DNA from: Bradyrhizobium aeschynomenes
Lineage (GTDB): Bacteria > Pseudomonadota > Alphaproteobacteria > Rhizobiales > Xanthobacteraceae
Assembly (NCBI RefSeq): GCF_013178945.1
Contig: NZ_JABFDM010000001.1
Location: 62,001-126,000 of the forward strand
Direction: 5' to 3'
DNA length: 64,000 bases
Position numbers and translations under genes: made by a program. How positions within the stretch are numbered: position 1 is the first letter of the stretch; the number at the start of each line of letters is the position of its first letter. The notes beneath the pieces were generated by a model. It ran no database searches. It worked only from the letters and a program-made list of their open reading frames with translations, and was not told the origin of the DNA. Shown piece after piece: positions 19,759-28,247 of this stretch.

Positions 19759-20553
19759 ATGCACCGCAACGGTCCGATCGCATTGCTGTTTCACACGCTC
19801 GTCGTCGGCTTCGTACTGGCGCCGCTCGTCGTGATCTGCCTCGTCGCATTGACCCCGGCCAATACGCTGACCCTGCCGACGACTCAATTTTCGCTGCGCT
19901 GGTTCACGGCGGTGTTCGCGCATCCCGACTTCGTCGCCTCCTTCCTCAACAGCCTGTGGGTCGCGGCGATAGCGGCGACGATCGCGGTGGTGCTCGCGGT
20001 GGCCGCCGGCCTCGCGCTCGACCGCTTCGACTTCCGCGGCCGTGCGGCGCTGAACGCGCTGTTCCTGTCGCCGCTGATGATCCCGCATCTCGTCCTCGGC
20101 GTTGCGCTGCTGCGGCTGTTCGCGCTGCTCGGAGCCACCGGCAGCCTCGTCTGGCTGACCGCAGGCCACATCGTCGTGATCACGCCCTATGTGCTCCGGC
20201 TGGTGCTGGCCGCACTCTCCGGTCTCGACCGCAGCGCCGAGCAGGCGGCGGTGACGCTCGGCGCCTCCGGCTGGGTCGTGTTCCGCCGCATCACCGTGCC
20301 GATGATCCTGCCCGGCATCACCGGCGGCTGGCTGCTCGCCTTCATCAACTCCTTCGACGAGCTTACGATGTCGATCTTCATCACCTCGCCTGCGACGGTC
20401 ACCTTGCCGGTGCGCATGTACATGTATGCGACCGAGTCGATCGATCCGATGATGGCGGCGGTCTCGGCCTTGATGATCGCGATCACCGCGGCGGCGATGC
20501 TGCTGCTCGACCGCATCTTCGGCCTCGACAAGATCCTGGTCGGGCAGGGTTGA
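19759..20553 (+). CDS. ABC transporter permease, PotC class
   Basis: 264 residues from the ATG at 19759, which has GGGGTGA five bases upstream. A GTG at 19750 overlapping the previous stop would add three residues and is equally possible by coupling. About six membrane helices; the EAA loop EQAAVTLGASGWVVFRRITVP lies near 165-185. Second permease of the IclR-linked importer. Confidence 0.88.
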   Translation: MHRNGPIALLFHTLVVGFVLAPLVVICLVALTPANTLTLPTTQFSLRWFTAVFAHPDFVASFLNSLWVAAIAATIAVVLAVAAGLALDRFDFRGRAALNALFLSPLMIPHLVLGVALLRLFALLGATGSLVWLTAGHIVVITPYVLRLVLAALSGLDRSAEQAAVTLGASGWVVFRRITVPMILPGITGGWLLAFINSFDELTMSIFITSPATVTLPVRMYMYATESIDPMMAAVSALMIAITAAAMLLLDRIFGLDKILVGQG

Positions 20554-20557
20554 CGCC

Positions 20558-20851
20558 ATGCCGCTGCTGCATCGCATCGTCCGCACCGACAGCCCCGTGA
20601 TCTGCTTCACGATCGATGGCGCGCCCTGCGAGGGCCGCGCCGGCGATACCGTGCTGACGGCGGTGCTGTGCCACGGCGATCGGCTGCGCCACAGCGAGTT
20701 CTCCGGCGCGCCGCGCGCCGGCTTCTGCCAGATGGGCGCGTGCCAGGATTGCTGGGTCCAGCTCGAAGGCGGCGAGCGGCTGCGCGCCTGCACGACTGAA
20801 CTCACCGAAGGCATGCAAATCGTCACGCAGCGGGGGCGCAGCCATGGCTGA
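20558..20851 (+). CDS. Small (2Fe-2S) subunit, HcnA/opine-oxidase-like
   Basis: 97 residues. Cys57, Cys62, Cys65 and Cys78 form a plant-ferredoxin-type C-x4-C-x2-C-x12-C site for a [2Fe-2S] cluster. Such stand-alone subunits occur as the first member of HcnABC (hydrogen cyanide synthase), of nopaline/octopine oxidases and of three-subunit D-hydroxyproline dehydrogenase. It starts 4 bp after the permease and overlaps the next gene by 8 bp, so it is in the same operon. It would carry electrons within the complex. Confidence 0.88.
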   Translation: MPLLHRIVRTDSPVICFTIDGAPCEGRAGDTVLTAVLCHGDRLRHSEFSGAPRAGFCQMGACQDCWVQLEGGERLRACTTELTEGMQIVTQRGRSHG

Positions 20852-22238
20852 GCGCGCATCGCCCCTGATCGTCGGCGCCGGCCCCGCGGGCATCCGCGCC
20901 GCGATCACGCTGGCAGCAGCCGGGCTGCGACCCTCCGTGATCGACGAGGCCCACGCCTGCGGCGGTCAGATCTATCGCCAGCCGCTCGCCCTCGACGGCC
21001 GCGATGACCGTGCACGCTACGGCTCCGACGCCGCCAAGGCATCGCGGCTGCATCGCGACTTCGCGGCGCTAGGCACCGGGGTGGATTATCGACCTCGCTC
21101 GCTGCTGTGGAATTTGGGCGACGGAGTTGCCGACGTTCTCCGCGACGGCGTCAGCCAGCGCCTGAGTTATGACGGGCTGATCCTCGCCACCGGTGCGACC
21201 GATCGCGTGCTGCCGATTCCCGGCTGGACCTTGCCCGGCGTGTTCACGCTGGGCGGCGCGCAGGTCGCGCTGAAGGCGCAGGGCTGTGCGATCGGTCGGC
21301 GCGTGGTGTTCGCCGGCTCCGGTCCGCTGCTCTATCTCGTCGCTTGGCAATACGTGAAGGCCGGCGTCGATGTCGCAGCCGTGCTCGACAGCGCGCCGCT
21401 CTCGGCGAAATTCAATCTCCTGCGCGCCCTGCCGCTGGCGCCGGGCATCGTGTTGCGCGGGCTGCGAATGGCCGCGGAGCTGGCGCTGCGCGGCACGCGG
21501 GTGCAGCTCGGCGTGTCCGGCCTGCGCATCGAGGGCGAGGGCAGGGTTGCACGCATCGTCTATCGGTCCGCCAGTTGCGAGCATGCAATCGCCTGCGACG
21601 GCGTCGGCTACGGCCTGAACCTTCGTTCGGAGACTCAGGCTGCCGATCTGGCCGGCTGCGCCTTCCGTTTCGATCCGCGCGACCGCGCTCATTTGCCTGT
21701 GCGGGATGTCAGCGGCCGCAGCAACGTTGCGGGCGTCTACCTCGCCGGCGACGGCGCCGGGATCGCCGGCGCCGATGCCGCGGAAGCCGCTGGCGAGCGC
21801 GCCGCGCTTGCGCTGCTGGAGGATCGCGGTCTGCCGCATGATCCCCCGCGAGCCGACGTGCTCGAACGTGCGCTCGCGACAATCGATCGCCTGCGTGATG
21901 CGCTCGAAGCCGCATTTCCTTTTCCGTCGCATTGGGCCGCGGGCCTCGCCGATGACGCGCTGCTCTGCCGCTGCGAGGACATCAGCGCGGGCGAAGCACG
22001 GCGCGCGATCGGCGATTTCGCGCTCACCGAAATGAACCGGCTCAAGGCTGTCACGCGCATCGGCATGGGCCGCTGCCAGGGGCGCATGTGCGGCGCAGCT
22101 GCCGCGGAGCTGCTGGCGGCACAGACACGCCGTGAGGTCGGCGCGGTCGGGCGGCTGCGTGCGCAGGCGCCGATCAAGCCAATTCCGTTGGCTGCGGGCC
22201 TGTCCGTCGACGAGAGGCAGCATGACCCGGCGCATTGA
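20844..22238 (+). CDS. FAD/NAD(P)-binding oxidoreductase with BFD-type [2Fe-2S] domain (HcnB/OoxA-like)
   Basis: 464 residues. Residues 6-20 carry the dinucleotide fold IVGAGPAGIRAAI, and ILATGATDRVLPIPGW near 115-130 is the typical ATG motif of this family. A second Rossmann motif, VVFAGSGPLLYL, follows. The C-terminus from about 372 has CRCED and later GRCQGRMCG, the four cysteines of a bacterioferritin-associated-ferredoxin-like cluster. This matches the large subunits HcnB, OoxA/NoxA and the D-hydroxyproline dehydrogenase alpha chain. Context with an importer favours an opine, imino-acid or N-alkyl amino-acid substrate over cyanide production. Confidence 0.88.
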   Translation: MAERASPLIVGAGPAGIRAAITLAAAGLRPSVIDEAHACGGQIYRQPLALDGRDDRARYGSDAAKASRLHRDFAALGTGVDYRPRSLLWNLGDGVADVLRDGVSQRLSYDGLILATGATDRVLPIPGWTLPGVFTLGGAQVALKAQGCAIGRRVVFAGSGPLLYLVAWQYVKAGVDVAAVLDSAPLSAKFNLLRALPLAPGIVLRGLRMAAELALRGTRVQLGVSGLRIEGEGRVARIVYRSASCEHAIACDGVGYGLNLRSETQAADLAGCAFRFDPRDRAHLPVRDVSGRSNVAGVYLAGDGAGIAGADAAEAAGERAALALLEDRGLPHDPPRADVLERALATIDRLRDALEAAFPFPSHWAAGLADDALLCRCEDISAGEARRAIGDFALTEMNRLKAVTRIGMGRCQGRMCGAAAAELLAAQTRREVGAVGRLRAQAPIKPIPLAAGLSVDERQHDPAH

Positions 22239-23394
22239 CTGCGATGTCGCGATCGTCGGTGGCGGACTGGTCGGCAGCTCTGCCGCGCTGGCGCTGCGCA
22301 GCATGGGCTTCTCCGTCGTGCTGCTCGACAAAGGCTTTTGCGGCGCGCAGGCGAGCGGCGTGAATTATGGCGGCGTGCGGCGGCAGGGTCGCCCGCCGGA
22401 GCAACTGCCGCTGTCGCAGCGGTCGCACGCGATCTGGCCGCGACTGCAACAGCTGATCGGCATCGACGGTGAGTTCCTGCGCTCGGGCCATCTCAAGCTG
22501 GCGCGCAGTGCGGCTGACATGGCGAGTCTCGAGCACTATGCCGCCGACGTCGCGCCGTTCGAACTCGACCTCGAGCTGGTCGGCCACAATCAGCTGCGCG
22601 AGCGCTTCGGCATCGCAGGCGATATCGTCGGCGGCTCGTTCTGCCCGGGCGACGGTCATGCCAATCCTCGTCTCGTTGCGACGGCCTTTGCCGCAGCGGC
22701 CGGCCGGGCCGGCGCAGAGGTGTTGGAGCGGACGAAGGTCACCGGCGCCAGCAGGACGTTCGAAGGCTTTGCGCTGGAGGCCGGCGACGTCGCCATCAAG
22801 GCGCGCGCGGTCATCAACAGCGCCGGCGCCTGGGCCGACAGTTTTGCGGCAGCGTTCGGCGAGCCGGTGCCGCTGGAGCGCACCTATCCGTCGATGATCG
22901 TGACCGAGCCGCTCGATCCGTTTCTGTCCGTCAACATCGGCATCGAAGGCGGCGGCATCTATGCACGGCAGGTGACCCGCGGCAACGTCGTGGTCGGCGG
23001 CGAGCGCGCTGCGCCGCTGGCCGATTCCGACTTCTCGCGCCCGCGCAGTGATGGCGTTCTGACGATCATGCAGCGCGCGAGCGAGCTGTTCGGTCCGCTG
23101 CGCCACGCCCAGGCCATCCGGTTCTGGAGCGGCACCGAAGCGACGATGCCCGACCGCAATCCGGTGATCGGGCCGAGTGCGACGACTCCGGGCCTGATTC
23201 ACGCCTTCGGCTTCTCCGGCGCCGGCTTCCAGATCGCGCCGGGAGTGGGCGAGGTCCTCGCCGAGCTGGTGCGCGACGGCCGGACCTCGACGCCGATCGA
23301 TGCATTTTCGATCACCCGTTTCTCACCCGCATCGCAGCCGGGCGATGCCTCTCAAGCAGCAATGACGACAGGATCGAAGGAGACCTCGCCATGA
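22222..23394 (+). CDS. D-amino-acid/glycine oxidase-type FAD enzyme (HcnC/OoxB-like)
   Basis: 390 residues. The ATG at 22222 follows GAGAGG and overlaps the previous gene by 17 bases; the frame upstream is antisense-type noise. The FAD site CDVAIVGGGLVGSSAA is at 6-21, and the C-terminal GFSGAGFQIAPGVGE segment binds the flavin in DAO-family enzymes. This is the catalytic subunit that would oxidise a C-N bond of an imported amine or imino acid, passing electrons to the Fe-S subunits. Confidence 0.88.
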   Translation: MTRRIDCDVAIVGGGLVGSSAALALRSMGFSVVLLDKGFCGAQASGVNYGGVRRQGRPPEQLPLSQRSHAIWPRLQQLIGIDGEFLRSGHLKLARSAADMASLEHYAADVAPFELDLELVGHNQLRERFGIAGDIVGGSFCPGDGHANPRLVATAFAAAAGRAGAEVLERTKVTGASRTFEGFALEAGDVAIKARAVINSAGAWADSFAAAFGEPVPLERTYPSMIVTEPLDPFLSVNIGIEGGGIYARQVTRGNVVVGGERAAPLADSDFSRPRSDGVLTIMQRASELFGPLRHAQAIRFWSGTEATMPDRNPVIGPSATTPGLIHAFGFSGAGFQIAPGVGEVLAELVRDGRTSTPIDAFSITRFSPASQPGDASQAAMTTGSKETSP

Positions 23395-24437
23395 TCGATG
23401 CTCGCGCCGCGCTCGGCTCAGCCCTCGCGCTGATGCTCGCTACTGCCTCCGCGCATGCCGAAACCAAGACGCTCTATGTCGGCATGAACGGCGGCAATTT
23501 CGAGCGCACCTATACGCAGGCCGTGTTTCCCGAATTCGAGAAGACGAACGACGTCAAGATCGTCGTCGTTCCCGGCACCTCCTCGGAGATCCTCGCCAAG
23601 GCGATCGCCGCGAAGGACAAGCCGCAGATGCACGTGATGTTTCTCGACGACGGCGTGATGATCCGCGCCGCCGGCCTCGGCCTGTGCGAGAAGCTTAAGC
23701 CGAGCGAGGCGCTCGGCCAGCTCGAGCCGTTCGCGCGGCTCAAGGACGACATCGCCGCCGGCATCGACATCGGCATGACCGGGCTTGCCTACAACAAGAA
23801 GATGTTCGACGAGAAGGGCTGGGCGGCGCCGACCTCCTGGCTCGATCTCGCGGATCCCAAATACAAGGACAAGGTCGTGTTCCAGTCGGCCTCGGTCTCG
23901 ACGTTCGGCCTGCACGCGTTTCTGATGGTCAACCGCATCAAGGGCGGCAGCGAGGCCAATGTCGAGCCGGGTTTCAAGGCGTTCCCCGATACGATCGGGA
24001 AGAACGTGCTCGAATACATTCCGAACTCGGCCAAGATCTCCGAGATGGTGCAGACCGGCGAGGCCGCGATCTTTCCGCTGACGCCGACCGCGGTGTCGAC
24101 CTTGAAGGAGAAGGGCATCGCGGTCGAGTATGCGCAGCCGAAGGAGGGCTCGGTCGTGCTGATGGTCGCCGAATGCGTGATCGCCAACAATTCGGAGGCC
24201 GAGCTGTCGCAGAAGCTCGCCGCCTATCTGCTGTCGCCGGAAGCACAGGCGAAAGCTCTGGCCGCCGGCAACATCGTCCCGTCGAACACGGTCGCCAAGG
24301 CGACCACTCCGGCGGCCGAGCATAAGCTCGCCACCTTCCACACCTACATGAAGAGCGCGATCACGCTGGACTGGGACGTCATCAACGCGAAGCGCCCTGA
24401 GTGGAACACGCGCTGGAACAGGATGATCGAGCGGTAA
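23391..24437 (+). CDS. ABC transporter periplasmic binding protein, PotD/Fbp class
   Basis: 348 residues. ATGA overlap with the oxidase gene. The signal peptide is short, with AHA near residue 23 before the cut. The mature part starts TKTLYVGMNGGNFE, and the YNKKMFDEKGW and PTSWLDLADP segments are typical of PotD/AfuA proteins. It is the last gene of the operon and feeds the permeases at 18896-20553. Placing the receptor after the catabolic enzyme argues strongly that the enzyme acts on the imported compound. Confidence 0.9.
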   Translation: MIDARAALGSALALMLATASAHAETKTLYVGMNGGNFERTYTQAVFPEFEKTNDVKIVVVPGTSSEILAKAIAAKDKPQMHVMFLDDGVMIRAAGLGLCEKLKPSEALGQLEPFARLKDDIAAGIDIGMTGLAYNKKMFDEKGWAAPTSWLDLADPKYKDKVVFQSASVSTFGLHAFLMVNRIKGGSEANVEPGFKAFPDTIGKNVLEYIPNSAKISEMVQTGEAAIFPLTPTAVSTLKEKGIAVEYAQPKEGSVVLMVAECVIANNSEAELSQKLAAYLLSPEAQAKALAAGNIVPSNTVAKATTPAAEHKLATFHTYMKSAITLDWDVINAKRPEWNTRWNRMIER

Positions 24438-24490
24438 GATGCGTTGAAGCGCAGCACCACTAACGCCTCACATGCGGGGCTCGTGACTGC

Positions 24491-24517
24491 GCCCTCTCCC
24501 TTGCTGCGGGAAAGGGC
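24491..24517. terminator. Hairpin between convergent genes
   Basis: GCCCTCTCCC (24491-24500) and GGGAAAGGGC (24508-24517) form a 10-bp stem with one mismatch and a 7-base loop. It lies between the stops of the binding protein and the PNPOx-like gene. No T-run follows, so its role as a terminator is uncertain; it may be a remnant of repeat family D. Confidence 0.35.
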
Positions 24518-24577
24518 ACTGCATTGGGCAGCGTAGCCCGCGGCGCGCTTTGCCCCCCTGCATTTGCTTTGCCTCAA

Positions 24578-25300
24578 CTACCCCGCCAGATAGCTCATCG
24601 CATAAGTCTCCGTCAGCGCCTCATCCAGCCGCCGTCCCGTCCTGAATGCTGAAAGTGTCGCCGGGCGGGTGACGCCGGCGAGCAGGCGGTCATCCGGCTC
24701 CGGCGGCTCGATCACGGTCCGCACCGGAATCCGCTCGGCATAGATCGGCAGCGCATAGTCATCCTCGTCATCGATGACGCCGGCGGCGCGGATCTTGGCG
24801 GAGGCTTTTTCGATCTCCATGGTCACCACCGACGTGGCCTTGAGCTCCTGCTCTGTGGTCGGGCGCAACGTCGCGGTGCGGCCCGGAAACAGACGGTCGA
24901 CCATCATGGTCAATGCCCGCGCCTTCTCGGTCTGATCCTCGATCAGCCTGCTATGGCCGAACGCCATCACCGATCGATAGTCGGCGGAGTGATGGAAGGC
25001 GCTGCGCGCCAGCACCAGGCTGTCGAGATGCGTCACGGTCAGGCAGGCCGGCTGTCCCTCGGACAGATTGCGCAGCATCCGGCTCGCGCTCGAGCCATGC
25101 CAGTATAGCGTCGTCCCCTCGCGCCAATAAAGTGTCGGCGTGCAGTAGGGTTGGCCGTCGATGACGTACGACACGTGGCAGAGGGTGCCTGAGTCGAGCA
25201 AAGCGTGCACCGTAGCGTGGTCGTAGTGCGCACGTTGGTGCCTCCGCTTGACGCGGTTGGTGTCGTCGACGGGGTAGCTCCCCATTTGTTGCTCGGTCAT
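24578..25300 (-). CDS. Pyridoxamine 5'-phosphate oxidase-like flavin/heme-binding protein
   Basis: 240 residues. The ATG at 25300 has AGGAGA six bases upstream; the longer frame enters the divergent regulator. The split-barrel PNPOx-like fold is suggested by GTLCHVSYVIDGQPYCTPTL near 36-55, LYWHGSSASRM and VMAFGHSRLIED. Members bind FMN, F420 or heme; this one is of the Nim/PNPOx-like 5-nitroimidazole-resistance type rather than true PdxH. It is divergent from a MocR regulator, a common arrangement. Confidence 0.82.
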   Translation of the reverse strand: MTEQQMGSYPVDDTNRVKRRHQRAHYDHATVHALLDSGTLCHVSYVIDGQPYCTPTLYWREGTTLYWHGSSASRMLRNLSEGQPACLTVTHLDSLVLARSAFHHSADYRSVMAFGHSRLIEDQTEKARALTMMVDRLFPGRTATLRPTTEQELKATSVVTMEIEKASAKIRAAGVIDDEDDYALPIYAERIPVRTVIEPPEPDDRLLAGVTRPATLSAFRTGRRLDEALTETYAMSYLAG

Positions 25301-25364
25301 CTCGGTCTCCTGTTTGCGGGCCGCGTCATGCCATGGCAAAGTGGTTGCGGGGAGTTCCACTTCG
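25301..25364. promoter_or_regulatory. Divergent promoter region between PNPOx-like and MocR genes
   Basis: Only 64 bp separate the two start codons, so promoters and any MocR operator must overlap here and inside the gene ends. GGGGAG lies before the MocR start and AGGAGA before the PNPOx-like start. No clear direct repeat could be assigned by eye. Confidence 0.4.
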
Positions 25365-26825
25365 ATGCCAAATCCAGCAACCACTTCTCGGCGTCGGGAC
25401 GATGTTCTGGCGCTGCCGATCCGGCTCGATCGCGCCATTCGGGGGCAGTCGCAGCAGGTGCACGCGGCCCTGCGCAGCGGAATCGTCGACGGGCTGCTCG
25501 CGCCCGGTCTGCGGCTGCCGTCGTCGCGCGCGCTTGCCGAGCAGCTTGGCGTTCGTCGTAACGCGATCGTCGCCGCCTATGAGGCGCTGCTGTCCGACGG
25601 CCTGGTGGAGGCGCGGCATGGCGCCGGCACCTACGTCGCCGCTCAGCTGCCTGCGCCGCAAGCGGCCGCGCCGGCGGCCGAGTTGGAGATCCGCATTCCG
25701 CCGCGACGGCCGTTCGCGCTCGGCTGTACGCTGGTCGATCCAGGGCTCCTGAAGCGGCTCGCCGCGGCCAGCCGTCGACGGATAGCGCAGGCCGCCCCTG
25801 ACGAACTCGGCTATGGCGATCCGCGCGGCAGCCTGCATCTGCGCACCCGGATTGCGCACTATCTCGCCGCCAATCGCGGTGTCCGCTGCGATCCGAGCTG
25901 CATCCTGATCGTGAGCGGCACGCAGCACGGGCTGCGCCTGTGCATCGATGCGCTGCTTGCGCCGGGAGACGCCGTCTGGTTCGAGGATCCCGGCTATGTC
26001 GCCTCGCGCCATACCCTGAGCGCGACCGGCGCGAAGCTGGTGCCGGTGCCGGTCGACGGCGAAGGCGTCGCCGTGAGCGCGGGAGAAAAGGCTTGGGCAA
26101 GGGCCAAAGCCGCCTATGTCACGCCTTCGCACCAATTTCCGACCGGCGTGGCGATGAGCATGGCGCGGCGCATCGCGCTGCTGGAATGGGCGCGCAAGGC
26201 TGGCGCCTACATCTTCGAGGACGACTATGACAGCGAGTATCGCTTCGCCGGGCCGCCGTTGACGGCGCTTGCCGGGATCGGTGCCGAACGGGTGATCTAT
26301 CTCGGCACCTTCGCCAAGACGTTGTTTGCCGGGCTGCGGCTCGGCTATCTCGTGGTGCCGCCCACGCTCGTGGCCCGCGTCGTCGGCGCGCGCGCCGCGC
26401 AGGACCGCTTTCCGCCCGCGTTCATGCAGGAGGCGCTGGCAGATCTGATGGCCGACGGCGTGATCGCCGCCCACATGCGGCGGATGCGGCCGCGCTATCG
26501 CCAGGCGCGCGATGTGATCGCGGAGGCGCTCGGCAAGCACGCGAAGGGATCACTGGAATTGTCCGCGCCCGCGCAAGGGCTGCATCTGCTGGCGACGCTG
26601 CCACCGGGAGCGCCGAGAGGCGTGGCGCGGCTGATCCGCGAACGCGCCGATATCGAATGTCGTCTTCTGTCCGATGCGCGGATCGTGCAGCGTGGGCCGG
26701 ACGGCTTCATTCTCGGCTACGCCGGCTTTCCACCGAAGGATCTCGCCGATGCCGCGAGGCGGCTTGGCCGCGCGACTCAGGAGGTCATGCGTGACCTTGG
26801 ATCTCGGCGAGCTCAGAAATCATAG
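25365..26825 (+). CDS. MocR/PdxR-type regulator (GntR HTH fused to aminotransferase fold)
   Basis: 486 residues. The ATG at 25365 follows GGGGAG; upstream TTG would add 17 residues. Residues about 15-90 are a GntR winged helix (LRLPSSRALAEQLGVRRN). From about 110 the chain is a fold-type-I aminotransferase with YGDPRGS, DDYDSEYR and LGTFAKTLF, giving Lys318 as the PLP-binding lysine. MocR proteins sense PLP or a PLP-amino-acid adduct and activate neighbouring genes, here probably the PNPOx-like gene. The end overlaps the convergent MBL gene by 13 bases. Confidence 0.92.
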   Translation: MPNPATTSRRRDDVLALPIRLDRAIRGQSQQVHAALRSGIVDGLLAPGLRLPSSRALAEQLGVRRNAIVAAYEALLSDGLVEARHGAGTYVAAQLPAPQAAAPAAELEIRIPPRRPFALGCTLVDPGLLKRLAAASRRRIAQAAPDELGYGDPRGSLHLRTRIAHYLAANRGVRCDPSCILIVSGTQHGLRLCIDALLAPGDAVWFEDPGYVASRHTLSATGAKLVPVPVDGEGVAVSAGEKAWARAKAAYVTPSHQFPTGVAMSMARRIALLEWARKAGAYIFEDDYDSEYRFAGPPLTALAGIGAERVIYLGTFAKTLFAGLRLGYLVVPPTLVARVVGARAAQDRFPPAFMQEALADLMADGVIAAHMRRMRPRYRQARDVIAEALGKHAKGSLELSAPAQGLHLLATLPPGAPRGVARLIRERADIECRLLSDARIVQRGPDGFILGYAGFPPKDLADAARRLGRATQEVMRDLGSRRAQKS

Positions 26826-28246
26826 TCGATGAAGAGCTGCTGTCCCGGCGTGCTGAAAGCCGGGGGCAGCGGGCCGGCATCGGGGTTTGCAGGCTTGTCC
26901 GGGGCGGCTGCGACCTGGTCGCTGCGCGCCAGCTGATCGTTCATGCGCTGGCGGAGCGCGTCGAGAAGCGGTGCGCGCGGCACCTCGTTATAGGCGTGCT
27001 CCTGGGTCGAGCACATCCCGACGCAGCCGATGCGCATCGCCTTGACGGCATCCTTCGGGGTCGCATTCGCGCTGCCGTGATGACCGACCTTGTAGAAATC
27101 GATCTTGCCCAGAATGTCCCGGGCCCTGGCGGTGAGCTGGGTATGGCCCGGCGTGCCATAGGCGCCGCCATAGAGAAAGTTCTCCCAATTGCCCCATTGC
27201 GCGTCGCCTGCAAACAACAGGTTCTTGCCGGCGAACGAGAACAGGATGACGAGGCTCTGATTGTTCAGCGTCTTGTCTGCGGCTTTTGCCTGCGCGGCCA
27301 GCACATCCGGCTGCGCGCCATCGAGCATGCTCTTGACCCGATCGTAGCCGTAGGGTGCGAAGGCCTTGTCGTCGTAGTCCTCGCGCCTGCCGCGGAAGGC
27401 GTTCCCGAACGGCTTCAATCGCGCCAGCTGGTCGCTGATCTCGGTAGCGCCCGCCAGATATTGCTGGTTCTTGTTGGTCATCTGGCGGATCAGGGCGTCG
27501 TCGATCGGTGGTCCGAGGATCTCGGCGGTGAGGCCCGCCGCGGCGAGAGCCGCAGGAAGCGTCGGCACGTCGCCAGCCTTGTAGTAATCAGGCTTTGGCT
27601 GGCTGTTCCTGAAGCCGCCATGCAGCACGTTCAGCGCCTTCTGGTTCGCGGCGATGCCCGCAACACCGAGGCCTCCGGTGATGTTCTCGGCCATGCTCAG
27701 CAACTGCTCCACCGCGGGATCCGGCTTTGCAGCCAGCCGCGCCTGGAACTGCCGTCCGAGTTGGCCGGCCATCGCGACCAGGCTTGCCTGAAATGCAACG
27801 GCCTTCTGATCGTCCGGGTTCTCGAACCAGGGCATCCACACCCGCTCTACCTCGATCTCGGCGAAGATGTCGGCACAGCTGCCGAAGCCCGAGATGTGAT
27901 CGGCATGACGGTGCGTCATGATCACCAGCGCAAGGCGGTTGCCGCAATCCTTCGCCATCTGCGTGACGGCCGCGCGCATGCTGCCGAGATCCTTGGCGTG
28001 AACGCCGCAATCGATCAGGATATGGCTGGCGCCGCCACCGGTCGGCACGCTGAGCAGGAAGAAGTCGCCGAAGCCGATGCGGTACATGCGCACGCGCAGG
28101 CCGCGAGCGGCCTTTGGCGCCGCGGCTGTTGGCGAGGGCGCAGCCTTCGCCGCAGGCGTCGTCCGCTTGCGGACCGATCCGCCGCTGCCGGCAGGCTTCC
28201 GCGTGCGCGGGGGGCTGGATGGTTCAGACCTCTGGCGACCAGGCAT
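26813..28246 (-). CDS. MBL-fold (ComEC-like) hydrolase
   Basis: 477 residues from the ATG at 28246, which has GGGAG upstream and follows the previous stop by one base. Residues 1-52 are a basic Pro/Ala/Ser-rich tail of low complexity, not a signal peptide. The metallo-beta-lactamase fold follows with LIDCGVH at 77-83, the metal site THRHADH at 111-117, LLFAGDAQWGNW with Asp348, and KVGHHGSAN with His389/His390. This set matches the ComEC/Rec2 C-terminal hydrolase subgroup, whose members cleave phosphodiesters. It is the last gene of a unit with a metallopeptidase and a patatin. Substrate unknown. Confidence 0.85.
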   Translation of the reverse strand: MPGRQRSEPSSPPRTRKPAGSGGSVRKRTTPAAKAAPSPTAAAPKAARGLRVRMYRIGFGDFFLLSVPTGGGASHILIDCGVHAKDLGSMRAAVTQMAKDCGNRLALVIMTHRHADHISGFGSCADIFAEIEVERVWMPWFENPDDQKAVAFQASLVAMAGQLGRQFQARLAAKPDPAVEQLLSMAENITGGLGVAGIAANQKALNVLHGGFRNSQPKPDYYKAGDVPTLPAALAAAGLTAEILGPPIDDALIRQMTNKNQQYLAGATEISDQLARLKPFGNAFRGRREDYDDKAFAPYGYDRVKSMLDGAQPDVLAAQAKAADKTLNNQSLVILFSFAGKNLLFAGDAQWGNWENFLYGGAYGTPGHTQLTARARDILGKIDFYKVGHHGSANATPKDAVKAMRIGCVGMCSTQEHAYNEVPRAPLLDALRQRMNDQLARSDQVAAAPDKPANPDAGPLPPAFSTPGQQLFIDYDF

Positions 28247-28247
28247 G

